Shown here one piece after another: positions 9,501-17,595 of a DNA stretch of 64,000 nucleotides. The notes under the pieces were generated by a model that saw only the letters and a list, made by a program, of their open reading frames with translations, was not told where the DNA came from and did no database searches. The translations under genes were made by a program, and so were the position numbers. The first letter of the stretch is position 1. The number at the start of each line of letters is the position of its first letter. This DNA comes from Chitinophagaceae bacterium. GTDB lineage: Bacteria > Bacteroidota > Bacteroidia > Chitinophagales > Chitinophagaceae. Where the stretch lies: NCBI GenBank assembly GCA_016787065.1, contig JAEUVD010000018.1:124001-188000 (forward strand), given 5' to 3'.

Positions 9501-10883
9501 ATGCAAAAAACAATTACGAATAAAATACGACTCACACTTCCCGCTATTATCTTTTTCATAATCGGTTTATTCGTACTCCAAGTACAACATAAATGGAAAC
9601 GTAATCAAGTTCTTAAATGGGATGCCTTTGGATATCACTCTTATCTACCGTCATTGTTAATTTATAAAGACTGGAAAAAGGTTTCTTTTCTGGATAGTAT
9701 TCTTACGAATTACGAGCCTTCAGGTAATAAAACTCACCGTTTTGGTTTTAACCCAGTAGCTAAAACCGGTAATGTATGTAACCAATACACGATGGGTGTT
9801 GCCATGATGCATGCACCAGGATTTGCCATTGCCCATGGTTATTCGAAATGGTTTTCTTCCTTTCCGGCTGATGGTTACTCTTTTCATTACCAAAAAGCGA
9901 ATGCCTATACGAATTTGCTTTATGCTAGTTTAGGAATTCTTCTACTTACTTTTTTTCTTTCAACTTATTTCTCCTCCACAATCAGCGCCATCACAACAAT
10001 CCTCATGGGCTTTGGAACTAATTTGCTTTATTACAGTTATCATTTCAGTGGTTTGTCGCACCCTTGTTTATTTTTTCTTTATGCGGCCATACTCTATTTA
10101 ACCCAAACTTGGTATTTAAAACCAAGTTGGTTAAAAACGTTTGGCATCGGGTTATGTGTAGGGTTATGTGTATTAATTCGACCCATTGATGTTCTTGTTG
10201 TTCTTATACCTCTTCTTTGGCCACATAAGAACAAACTTACTTTTTGGCTAAACCATTGGAAGCATATTGTGGCCATAGCCTTATTGGTTCTGTTGGTATG
10301 TTTACCACAATTATTCTATTGGAAATCTGTAACTGGTTCTTGGCTTTACTACTCGTATAATAAGGAAGTTGATTATTTTGATTTTAGCAAGCCTCATATT
10401 ATTCAAGGTCTATTAAGTTATCAGAACGGATGGTTTGTTTACACGCCGTTAGTATTAGTTGCCATTGCGGCCGCTTTCGCTATGGGAAATAATACGTTTG
10501 AAAAAAAGTACAATTGGGTGCTATTCGTTTTTTTTATCCCGTATATCTATCTTGTTTTTTCGTGGCATGATTGGTTTTATGGATGGAGTTATGGATGCAG
10601 AGCACTTATTCAAACCCTACCCTTACTAGCTTTTCCGTTAGCTTGGTATATACAACATCTTGCATCCAAACAACGACTTCAAAAAACAATAGCTAGTGCT
10701 TGTTTCGGTTTTATTCTATTCCTCAATATTTTTCAAAGTTGGCAATTTGAAAAGGGAATTCTCCTAGGTTCATTAATGAATGAAAAATATTATTGGAGTG
10801 TATTTCTCTCCACGCACAAGGACCCGAAACTTGATCGCATATTATACTTACAGCAACAAATGGAGAGTGAATTTGGTTGGTAG
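9501..10883 (+). CDS. Multi-pass membrane protein, GT-C/GT39-like glycosyltransferase candidate
   Basis: 460 residues from ATG 9501 (a TTG five codons earlier is possible). There are about ten hydrophobic segments: near residues 15-32, 135-160, 165-182, 185-205, 215-245, 255-275, 310-330, 340-360, 380-395 and 400-420. The first large loop has KWDAFGYHSYLPSLLIYKDW; an acidic residue shortly after the first membrane helix in such a loop is characteristic of GT-C enzymes that use lipid-linked sugars. VLIRPIDVLVVLIPLLW is typical of the family. It would transfer a sugar at the periplasmic face of the inner membrane. Family placement is by general resemblance only. Confidence 0.7.
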   Translation: MQKTITNKIRLTLPAIIFFIIGLFVLQVQHKWKRNQVLKWDAFGYHSYLPSLLIYKDWKKVSFLDSILTNYEPSGNKTHRFGFNPVAKTGNVCNQYTMGVAMMHAPGFAIAHGYSKWFSSFPADGYSFHYQKANAYTNLLYASLGILLLTFFLSTYFSSTISAITTILMGFGTNLLYYSYHFSGLSHPCLFFLYAAILYLTQTWYLKPSWLKTFGIGLCVGLCVLIRPIDVLVVLIPLLWPHKNKLTFWLNHWKHIVAIALLVLLVCLPQLFYWKSVTGSWLYYSYNKEVDYFDFSKPHIIQGLLSYQNGWFVYTPLVLVAIAAAFAMGNNTFEKKYNWVLFVFFIPYIYLVFSWHDWFYGWSYGCRALIQTLPLLAFPLAWYIQHLASKQRLQKTIASACFGFILFLNIFQSWQFEKGILLGSLMNEKYYWSVFLSTHKDPKLDRILYLQQQMESEFGW

Positions 10884-11047
10884 CTCTTTTAATCTATCTT
10901 CTTTCCAAAGTGAACGTACTTGGCTATTTATTACCAAACACTAGGTTGTAGTTAGACATACTGAAAGCTTAAAACAACACATTCGGAAATTTTATTGCGA
11001 TTCTACGCTGCTAGAAAAAATGAAGTTTCTATCGTTTACATGCCAAA

Positions 11048-11070
11048 GAACTCGAATACAAATCGAGTTC
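11048..11070. terminator. Hairpin between convergent genes (possible bidirectional terminator)
   Basis: A perfect 8-bp inverted repeat (GAACTCGA, 7-nt loop, TCGAGTTC) lies in the 227-bp gap between a plus-strand and a minus-strand gene end. No T-run follows, so a termination role is weakly supported. Nothing else is seen in 10884-11110. Confidence 0.35.
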
Positions 11071-11110
11071 ATTGACATATTGTAGAAGTTTACAAGTTTG
11101 TATTCCAGAA

Positions 11111-11872
11111 TTAATTCACAACGATCTTTTCGCACAGCGTCTTTTCTCCTTTTACTGCAATAAAGTAAATACCTGGTTTGAGTCCGTCGATGCGCTGATC
11201 ACCTTGTAACCCCATGGTAAAGGTTTGCAGCGTAGCTCCTTTTGAATCTAGCAGTTGCACTTCGGTAAGTTTAGTACTTACTAAACGAATATTCACAAAA
11301 CCACTTGACGGAATAGGCCAAACTTGCAAGGCAGCCTGATTTGACGGATCGCCACTCACGGTACGAATCAGAGAAATATTGCTTTTCCCATCATGGTCAA
11401 CTTGTCGGATTCGGTAGTAACTGATCCCTTGAAATGAATTCGCATCCCAAAAACTATAGGTACGTTCGATAGTATTTGATGCTTGAGGCATGATGGCTGG
11501 TTGAAAACTGCGTTCCAAGAAGGTAGTTTCATGTTCTAATTTACGTTCAATATAAAACCCTTGATTATTTTGTTCCGACATCGTTTTCCAACGAAGTTCT
11601 ACGGAATTTGCGTTTTCTCTTCGAGCAAAAAACTCGAAACCTTGAACGGGTAAGGCTAAGTTTGGTGTGGGGCCTTGTTGAAAGCCTTGTTTGATTTTCT
11701 GACCAGCATTGCTAACCGTATTTATGACGGCCTCTCCTAATGTATAACGCAACTTGAGGTTACTGCCGGCATTACTTTGTCCTCCTGAACCAATTACTGA
11801 TCGTTGTATGCTTTGTGCATGGCTCGTTGCAATACACAGCGTCAGTGTTAAAAGTATAAAAACAGATTTCAT
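11111..11872 (-). CDS. Secreted protein with T9SS type A sorting domain
   Basis: 253 residues. The signal peptide is MKSVFILLTLTLCIATSHAQ. Residues about 21-65 (SVIGSGGQS, LRYTLGEAVINT, IKQGFQQG) form the short segment often found at the start of Bacteroidota T9SS proteins. Residues about 80-170 form a fibronectin-like module (VELRWKTMSEQNNQGFYIERK, SYYRIRQVDHDG). The C-terminus (LQVWPIPSSGFVNIRL to CEKIVVN) is a T9SS sorting domain. It lies 40 bp downstream of the C1q-like exoprotein gene on the same strand, so the pair is probably one operon. No enzymatic domain; surface or matrix role inferred. Confidence 0.8.
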   Translation of the reverse strand: MKSVFILLTLTLCIATSHAQSIQRSVIGSGGQSNAGSNLKLRYTLGEAVINTVSNAGQKIKQGFQQGPTPNLALPVQGFEFFARRENANSVELRWKTMSEQNNQGFYIERKLEHETTFLERSFQPAIMPQASNTIERTYSFWDANSFQGISYYRIRQVDHDGKSNISLIRTVSGDPSNQAALQVWPIPSSGFVNIRLVSTKLTEVQLLDSKGATLQTFTMGLQGDQRIDGLKPGIYFIAVKGEKTLCEKIVVN

Positions 11873-11912
11873 GACTTATTAATTTGTGTTTGATTGATGA
11901 TAGATGTTTGAA

Positions 11913-13526
11913 TTAGTCTGCGAAAATTAAGTGCCCTTCAAAACCTGAGGATGCCATTGTACCGGAAGTATTACCTTCTGAAACCATTTTAACCCGAACT
12001 TTCACTTTATCACCAGCATTCAGATGAATAAGTTGCGTTCCTTCAACAGAACCACTACTCAATGCTGTATTTGACCAACTTCCGGAACCAATATGGTCAA
12101 AAGAATTAACGCCATTAATAACAAACGCTAAATCAATGTACTCTACATTATATACTGAAGAAAGAATATAAATCTCAGCTCGAGCTTGAAACGAATACAA
12201 ACCGGAAACAGGTGCGATGAACGTATTCGCATCAGTTGCGGCGCTTGTTGGGTTAAAATCGCTACCAACATCATAGGTTTCATTTAATCCGGTTAAGTAA
12301 AAATAGGAACCAGAACTCCAAGGTAAATTAGAGGCGGTATATTGAGAAGTAAACGCCACTTTTCTGGGTTTCCATGTTGCATTGCCTGAAGCATCACTCG
12401 TTAATACCGCTCCGTCGCTCGGATTCATATTTCCTCCATATAATTTCACTTTACCATTCGATTCTAAACCATATCCTGTAAAACTGTAGCCATACAATGC
12501 TGTTCCTGAAAGTGTGGAAGCAAAAACACCACGATTGGTGCTACTATACCCATACAAACCTACACCACTCGTTGACAAACCACGCACGCCAAAACTATTA
12601 GCGCCGTTCGATTCGCCGAGTACGCCACAACCACCATTTCCATTGTTTAAACCGTAAACACCAGAAATGCCCACGTTCTGACTAGTTGCCTCACCTTTTA
12701 CTCCGGTTCCGCCATTGGAATTCCAACCATAAATTCCGGTACCTGAAGGGTCATAGGTATAACCTTCCACCCCAATACCATTTACTCCGGTACCATAGCC
12801 TTGAACACCAACGCCATTAGAACCACTACTTGCTCCATGTACAGCTGCAGAATTACTGCCTGTTGCATTACCCCATAAAGCACTCCCATTGGCCGCTGTA
12901 CTGTTGATACGAAATAATTGACCAAAACTTGGCGAATTACCTAAATAAGGAAGAGAAAATGCACTTACGTCATCACCCGCTACCCAATGAGTACCGTCAT
13001 ATTTAAGCACTTGATTGGTTGTAGCTCCGCCATTCGTAATTTGATTTGGTGCAACAGTTGCCGTGGGCGTTAACCCACCACTTACATTCGAAAATTGTGC
13101 ATAAGGAACTGAAACCAATTGCTGCGTTCCCATGTCGATAAAGTTCGTACCTCCGGTTGCGTCCATTTCAATTTCCAGAAACTTAGCGCCGTTTTCCCAG
13201 TTTATATTACTCCAGGAACCTAGTACTGCGGAGGCTCCCGTAGATCCAATTTGAATATTAAATAAACCTGTTTCATCTGTACTTGTATTTCGTGATTCAC
13301 TATACAAGATAGTACCGTTGGCTGTGTTTTGATGCACCGTTAAACGCAGTGCAATGTTTTGGTTGATAATAGGTGTACCGACACTGTTGACTGCAACCCC
13401 CTGATAGTTAATTTGATTGGGTGCTTGTGCCCAGGTGTTGACTTGTAATAAAGTCGTGAAAAGCATGATAATACTGAATAAACGTAGCATGATAGTTAAT
13501 TTTTTAATTGTGATTATTTGTTTCAT
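11913..13526 (-). CDS. Secreted tail-fibre-like repeat protein with C1q/TNF-like C-terminal domain
   Basis: 537 residues from ATG 13526; a second ATG at 13490 (MLRLFSIIMLFTTLL...) is the other candidate, and the frame upstream to 13667 is non-coding in character. The 13526 start is favoured because a CAATTTTA -7-like box and CGCC precede it, as at hutU. A signal peptide ends at TWAQ. Residues about 50-190 resemble the collar region of Bacteroidota tail-fibre-like exoproteins (APNQINYQGVAV, GLFNIQIGS, FLEIEMDATGGTNF). About 230-390 consist of 15-20-residue Gly-rich repeats of the form G-V-x-G-x-S/N (NGVGVQGYG, NGIGVEGY, GTGIYGWN, GVGLYGYS), which suggests a trimeric beta-solenoid. The last 140 residues (FIAPVSGLYSFQARAEI, AGDKVKVRV, GFEGHLIF) look like a C1q/TNF-like jellyroll. 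No T9SS sorting domain is seen. Confidence 0.75.
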   Translation of the reverse strand: MKQIITIKKLTIMLRLFSIIMLFTTLLQVNTWAQAPNQINYQGVAVNSVGTPIINQNIALRLTVHQNTANGTILYSESRNTSTDETGLFNIQIGSTGASAVLGSWSNINWENGAKFLEIEMDATGGTNFIDMGTQQLVSVPYAQFSNVSGGLTPTATVAPNQITNGGATTNQVLKYDGTHWVAGDDVSAFSLPYLGNSPSFGQLFRINSTAANGSALWGNATGSNSAAVHGASSGSNGVGVQGYGTGVNGIGVEGYTYDPSGTGIYGWNSNGGTGVKGEATSQNVGISGVYGLNNGNGGCGVLGESNGANSFGVRGLSTSGVGLYGYSSTNRGVFASTLSGTALYGYSFTGYGLESNGKVKLYGGNMNPSDGAVLTSDASGNATWKPRKVAFTSQYTASNLPWSSGSYFYLTGLNETYDVGSDFNPTSAATDANTFIAPVSGLYSFQARAEIYILSSVYNVEYIDLAFVINGVNSFDHIGSGSWSNTALSSGSVEGTQLIHLNAGDKVKVRVKMVSEGNTSGTMASSGFEGHLIFAD

Positions 13527-13987
13527 GGCGTAAAATTGAAGGCCAAAAACACAAGTAAAAAACCTATCCAAGCGAATCGAATAATTTGCTTCACGAATCG
13601 CATATTCGAAATGATGAATCGAAACATGTAGAATCGAGTTTGTACCTTTTGAGATTATACTTAGCATAACTTCATGAAATAATTCTCAACCATTTAGTAT
13701 AAAAAGTTAGGTGTTAATTACCACGTTTTCCTCCAAGAAAATTATGCCCTTCGAAAACACGAAAGCGCCCCATTAAACATTGCCTTCCATATGTTTTGGA
13801 ATAACTAACTGCCTCCATAAACCACTTGCCATCCCGTTCAAATTACTATTAATTTACATGTTTTTTTATTTAATCTAAGTTTGAAGATGGCCTTCCCTCA
13901 ATAAATTGTAAAATAAATCAGGTTTATTACAACCTTTTCCCTACTTTCGCACCCGATTAAAAAAATAATAACCTTAATACTTTAAAG
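13527..13987. other. Non-coding intergenic region upstream of rpsO
   Basis: About 460 bp, AT-rich. It holds the divergent promoter regions of the tail-fibre-like gene and rpsO. Apart from the box near 13942 I see no gene, RNA structure or repeat in it. Confidence 0.6.
13942..13949 (+). promoter_or_regulatory. Probable -7 box of rpsO (TACTTTCG)
   Basis: One mismatch to TAnnTTTG. It leaves a leader of about 35 nt before the rpsO ATG, longer than at most genes of the window, which fits a gene with regulated translation. Confidence 0.45.
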
Positions 13988-14260
13988 ATGTCAGTATTAA
14001 CAAGCACAAGAAAGAAAGAATTGTTCACTCAATTTGGCGGAAACGATAAGAATACCGGTTCCGTAGAAGCCCAAATTGCCATGCTAACCGAGCGTATCAA
14101 GCACATATCGGAGCATATGCAAAAAAATAAAAAAGATTTCAGCTCTAACCGAGGGTTAATACAATTGGTTGGTCAGCGTAAAAGTCTTTTATCCTATCTC
14201 CAAAAAACAGACTTACAGGGTTACCGTTCACTTCTGGTAACTTTAGGACTAAGAAAATAA
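13988..14260 (+). CDS. rpsO: 30S ribosomal protein S15
   Basis: 90 residues, the normal length. Family blocks are evident: the N-terminal S/T-x-x-R-K, the segment GSVEAQIAMLTERI, the rRNA-contact stretch with HSE.. equivalents (residues 35-55, KHISEHMQKNKKDFSSNRGL) and the C-terminal VGQRKSLLSYL..D...Y..L...LGLR. S15 binds 16S rRNA at the platform and nucleates 30S assembly. It is followed by a strong hairpin and then pnp, the classical rpsO-pnp order. Confidence 0.98.
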   Translation: MSVLTSTRKKELFTQFGGNDKNTGSVEAQIAMLTERIKHISEHMQKNKKDFSSNRGLIQLVGQRKSLLSYLQKTDLQGYRSLLVTLGLRK

Positions 14261-14270
14261 AAACATTGTT

Positions 14271-14308
14271 CAGTATTCCGAACCCAGAAGGTTCGGAATT
14301 ACTGTTTT
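14271..14308 (+). terminator. rpsO-pnp intergenic hairpin (terminator or processing site)
   Basis: Arms at 14271-14284 and 14290-14304 (TTCCGAACC pairs with GGTTCGGAA and the outer CAGTA/TACTG arms also pair, one bulge), 5-nt loop, followed by TTTTAA. It could attenuate read-through to pnp or be an RNase III-like processing site as known in other rpsO-pnp operons; the choice is inference. Confidence 0.7.
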
Positions 14309-14409
14309 AAGGGCCTTCCTGTTTTCCAACGATATTAAAAAATTATTTATAACTACGCTGACTGCTTATCAATTTGCAGTGGGCGTTCATTTGTTTAAAT
14401 CAAGATTAT

Positions 14410-16671
14410 ATGTTTAATGTAAAAACCAAAACTTTCGATATAGGTGATGGAAGAATGATTACCATCGAAACGGGTCGTATGGCCCGACAAGCCAATGGTT
14501 CAGCACTTGTTACCATGGGTAAATGTGCTATACTCGCTACTGTAGTAGCTAATTTAGAACCTAAAGTAGGACAAAGTTTTTTCCCACTGAGTGTAGATTA
14601 TCAAGAAAAATTTGCCGCCGCCGGTCGTATACCCGGTTCGTTTTTTAAACGTGAAGGTCGATTGAGCGATTATGAAATACTTATTTCCCGTTTAATTGAT
14701 CGCGCACTTCGCCCGTTATTTCCGGATGATTATTTATGTGATGTTCAAGTTTTAGTAACCCTAGTTTCGTCTGATCCTGAAATAATGCCTGATGCCTTAG
14801 CCTGTTTGGCGGCGTCGGCTGCCTTAGCAGTTTCTGATGTTCCAGTGGAAGAAATTATTTCTGAAGTTCGAGTATCCCGAATCAACGGAGCCTTCGTTAT
14901 TAACCCAACACGTTCGCAAATGAAAGACAGTGATATGGATTTCATAGTGGCTGCTACCGAAAAGAATATCATGATGGTAGAAGGTGAAGCTCAAGAATGT
15001 AGTGAGGCTGATTTAGTTGCTGCTATTGAAGCAGCCCATGCTGCGATTCGAATTCAAGTACAGGCTCAAAAAGAATTATGGGAAATGGTTGGTTCTCCTG
15101 CCAAACGTGATTATACCAAACCTTACCGCAATGAAGAATTGAACGACAAAGTAAAAGCGTTTGCATCAGATAAAATTTATACCATTGCGAAAGGCGCTTT
15201 AAGTAAGAAACTACGTAGCGAAGGATTTGATAAAATTAAAGCGGAACTGGTTGAACATTTAGGAGAGCTTTCAGAAGAAGATGCACCGTTGGTAGGTTAT
15301 TACTTACATAAATTGGAAAAAGAAATCATTCGTAACATGATGATCGACGAGAAAATTCGTTTAGATGGTCGTGCTTTGGATGTAGTTCGTCCGTTAGATA
15401 TGGAAGTAGATGTATTACCATCACCGCATGGTGTTTCTCTTTTTACTCGTGGTGAAACACAATCCTTAAGTACGGTTACCTTAGGAACTCCGGAAGACGA
15501 GAAGTTGATTGAAGATGCGGAGAAGTCGGAATATTCTAGTTTCTATTTACACTATAACTTCCCTCCGTTTTCAACAGGGGAAATTAAGCCAATGCGCGGC
15601 CCGGGTCGTCGGGAAGTAGGACATGGCAATCTTGCACAACGTTCACTAAAACATGTAATACCTGTAAAAGAAAAATTCCCGTATACTATTCGTATTATAT
15701 CCGATATTTTAGAGAGTAATGGCTCTTCATCTATGGCCACGGTTTGTGCCGGTTCCTTAGCTTTAATGGATGCCGGTGTACCGGTTGAAAAACATGTTGG
15801 TGGTGTAGCGATGGGGTTAATTTCACGTGCCGATGGTGCTTGGGTTGTATTAACGGATATCCTTGGTGATGAAGATCATTTAGGTGATATGGATTTTAAA
15901 GTTACTGGAACAAAAGATGGTATCTGTGGAATTCAAATGGATATCAAAGTTGATGGTTTAAGTATGGATGTTATGATGAAGGCCTTGGAACAAGCTCGTG
16001 CCGGACGCTTGCACATCTTAGATGCCATGTACTCTTGTATGCCAGCTCATCGCGACGATTTGAAACCTCATGCACCTCGTATGGAGTTCATGATGATTGA
16101 TAAAGAATTTATCGGTGCGGTTATCGGACCAGGCGGAAAAATTATTCAAGAAATTCAACGCGAAACCGGTACTACAATAACCATTGAAGAGGTTGAAAAC
16201 AAAGGTCATATCAGTATTTTCTCAAAAGAAAAAACCGGATTAGATCGTGCAACGGAATGGATACGTGGTATTGTAGCGGTTCCTGAAATTGGAGAAACTT
16301 ATGATGCTGTTGTGAAATCAATTATGCCATTTGGTGCCTTCGTAGAATTTTTACCGGGGAAGCAAGGTTTAGTACACATATCTGAAATTAGTTGGAAGCG
16401 TTTAGAAACGATGGATGGTGTTTTCAAAGAAGGTGATGAGATTAAGGTGAAATTAATGGGTACTGACCCGAAAACAGGCAAATACAAATTCTCACGTAAA
16501 GTTTTATTACCGAAACCAGAAGGAATGCCTGATCGTCCGGAGCGTAGTGAGCGTCCTGATCGTGGTGACCGTAATGATCGAGGTGATCGTAAACCGCACC
16601 ATGGTAATAAGCCTCATGGCGATAGAAAACCACGTCCGCAACAAGAAGAAGAAAATAAACCGGCTGAATAA
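14410..16671 (+). CDS. pnp: Polyribonucleotide nucleotidyltransferase (PNPase)
   Basis: 753 residues from ATG 14410 (MFNVKTKTFDIGDGRMITIE); an upstream TTG frame to 14374 adds residues not typical of the family. Order: RNase PH domain 1 (about 10-140), helical linker, RNase PH domain 2 (about 320-460; FTRGETQSL, PPFSTGE, GPGRREVGHGNLA), KH domain (about 555-615; GAVIGPGGKIIQEI) and S1 domain (about 627-695; GAFVEFLPGKQGLVHISEI). It is a trimeric phosphorolytic 3'-5' exonuclease of the mRNA decay machinery. The last 50 residues are an Arg/Asp/Gly-rich tail (repeats of RPDRGDRNDRGD type), a basic low-complexity RNA-binding extension. Follows rpsO as usual. Confidence 0.98.
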   Translation: MFNVKTKTFDIGDGRMITIETGRMARQANGSALVTMGKCAILATVVANLEPKVGQSFFPLSVDYQEKFAAAGRIPGSFFKREGRLSDYEILISRLIDRALRPLFPDDYLCDVQVLVTLVSSDPEIMPDALACLAASAALAVSDVPVEEIISEVRVSRINGAFVINPTRSQMKDSDMDFIVAATEKNIMMVEGEAQECSEADLVAAIEAAHAAIRIQVQAQKELWEMVGSPAKRDYTKPYRNEELNDKVKAFASDKIYTIAKGALSKKLRSEGFDKIKAELVEHLGELSEEDAPLVGYYLHKLEKEIIRNMMIDEKIRLDGRALDVVRPLDMEVDVLPSPHGVSLFTRGETQSLSTVTLGTPEDEKLIEDAEKSEYSSFYLHYNFPPFSTGEIKPMRGPGRREVGHGNLAQRSLKHVIPVKEKFPYTIRIISDILESNGSSSMATVCAGSLALMDAGVPVEKHVGGVAMGLISRADGAWVVLTDILGDEDHLGDMDFKVTGTKDGICGIQMDIKVDGLSMDVMMKALEQARAGRLHILDAMYSCMPAHRDDLKPHAPRMEFMMIDKEFIGAVIGPGGKIIQEIQRETGTTITIEEVENKGHISIFSKEKTGLDRATEWIRGIVAVPEIGETYDAVVKSIMPFGAFVEFLPGKQGLVHISEISWKRLETMDGVFKEGDEIKVKLMGTDPKTGKYKFSRKVLLPKPEGMPDRPERSERPDRGDRNDRGDRKPHHGNKPHGDRKPRPQQEEENKPAE

Positions 16672-16695
16672 GCTGGTCGTTTAAATAGTTTAAGA

Positions 16696-16722
16696 GGCTG
16701 CCCTGAGGGGTGGCCTTTTTTT
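16696..16722 (+). terminator. Rho-independent terminator of pnp
   Basis: An 8-bp stem with two G-T pairs (GGCTGCCC / GGGTGGCC), TGAG loop, then seven Ts. The last T is directly adjacent to the left inverted repeat of the next unit. Confidence 0.8.
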
Positions 16723-16760
16723 ATCACGGATGGAGACGGATGAAACGGAAAACACAGATT
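16723..16760 (+). repeat. Left 38-bp inverted repeat
   Basis: Begins ATCACGGATGGAGACGGATG and ends AACACAGATT. It contains the internal direct repeat ACGGATG twice. Its complement occurs at 17552-17589 with one substitution. Confidence 0.85.
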
Positions 16761-16822
16761 GAAATTGTAATATGGAGTTTCTTAATAATAAAAAGTACAC
16801 TTTCAAGTACCTGCTTTTAGGA

Positions 16823-16830
16823 TAACTTTG
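16823..16830 (+). promoter_or_regulatory. -7 promoter box (TAACTTTG) of the GxxExxY gene
   Basis: Exact TAnnTTTG match 18 nt before the ATG, inside the unit, so the gene carries its own promoter. No TTG at the usual -33 distance. Confidence 0.5.
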
Positions 16831-16848
16831 AACAACTAAATTTTTAAA

Positions 16849-17223
16849 ATGGAACTTAAGTTTAAAGAAATAACCGAGAGAATAATCGGCGCATCTTATG
16901 AAGTACATAATTTTTTAGGTAATGGCTTTCAGGAAGTAATTTACCAAAGAGCATTAGCGTTTGAAATGAGCAAATCGAATCTAGTGTTTGAAAGAGAAAA
17001 ACAACAACTTATTTATTATAAAGAACTAGAAGAACCTATAGGTAATAGACGCGTTGACTTCGTTGTAGAAGGAAAAATATTAGTAGAACTTAAAACTGTT
17101 ATCAATCTAGATGACGTGCACACTGCTCAAATACTCAATTATTTGAAAGCTTATAAAATGGAAGTAGGATTGTTAATTAATTTCGGAAGTAATCGTTTAA
17201 CATTTAAAAGATTCGTTTATTAA
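16849..17223 (+). CDS. GxxExxY protein (PD-(D/E)XK nuclease-like)
   Basis: 124 residues, the usual length of the GxxExxY family. The defining motif is G26-F-Q-E29-V-I-Y32 in LGNGFQEVIYQRAL. A PD-(D/E)XK nuclease core is suggested by D70 and E80-x-K82 in RRVDFVVEGKILVELK, followed by HTAQILNYLKA and GLLINFG. These small proteins are common in environmental bacteria, often in several copies close to short dispersed repeats; their function is not established. Here the gene lies between 38-bp inverted repeats and has its own -7 box. A nuclease acting on the flanking repeats is a hypothesis only. Confidence 0.9.
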   Translation: MELKFKEITERIIGASYEVHNFLGNGFQEVIYQRALAFEMSKSNLVFEREKQQLIYYKELEEPIGNRRVDFVVEGKILVELKTVINLDDVHTAQILNYLKAYKMEVGLLINFGSNRLTFKRFVY

Positions 17224-17253
17224 TTATTTAGAAATCCAAAGTTTACGTTCCGA

Positions 17254-17595
17254 ATCACGGATGAAGACGGATGAAACAGAAAACACAGATGAAGGTAATA
17301 ATTAAAGATCACGGAAGATGATGGATGAAACGGAAAACACAGATGAATACATTCAATAGAAATTTGTAAATAAAAATCTGTGCCATCCGAGTATTCTGTT
17401 AACATCCGTGATTCAGACAATAATTGATCACGGATGGAGACGGATGAAAAGGAAAACACAGAAGAAGGTTATAATTAAAGATCACGGAAGAAGACGGATG
17501 AAAAGGAATATGCAGATAAATACATTCAATGGTATTTTGAATATAAATAAAAATCTGTGTTTTCCGTTTCATCCGTCTTCATCCGTGATTCAGAC
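17254..17595. repeat. Two tandem copies of a palindrome-ended ~165-bp repeat (period 173 bp)
   Basis: Copy A is 17254-17418 and copy B 17427-17595. Each starts with ATCACGGATG, has a second direct copy of the repeat about 54 bp in (17308, 17481), shares the inner phrase ATTAAAGATCACGG and TACATTCAAT, and ends with CATCCGTGATTCAGAC, the reverse complement of its own start. Each copy could fold into a long imperfect hairpin. Copy B ends in the last base before the response regulator stop codon. Confidence 0.8.
17552..17589 (-). repeat. Right 38-bp inverted repeat
   Basis: Reverse complement of 16723-16760 with one substitution; it is also the right arm of the last internal repeat copy. Confidence 0.85.

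Larger units (their letters stand above)
16723..17589 (+). mobile_element. Inverted-repeat-bounded unit carrying a GxxExxY gene
   Basis: An 867-bp unit whose ends, 16723-16760 and 17552-17589, are 38-bp inverted repeats identical at 37 positions (the only difference is the 11th base). Inside are one GxxExxY gene and additional direct and inverted copies of the same repeat at the 3' side. It fills the whole space between the pnp terminator and the stop codon of the response regulator. No transposase and no clear target-site duplication is visible, so whether it moves as a unit (MITE-like, with trans-acting enzyme) is inference. Confidence 0.6.

Noticed and set aside
13527..13667. N-terminal extension of the tail-fibre-like protein
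   Set aside because: The residues lie before the signal peptide and lack coding character; ATG 13526 follows a -7-like box.
17254..17595. CRISPR array
   Set aside because: Repeats occur in both orientations with shared, non-unique sequence between them and there are no cas genes.
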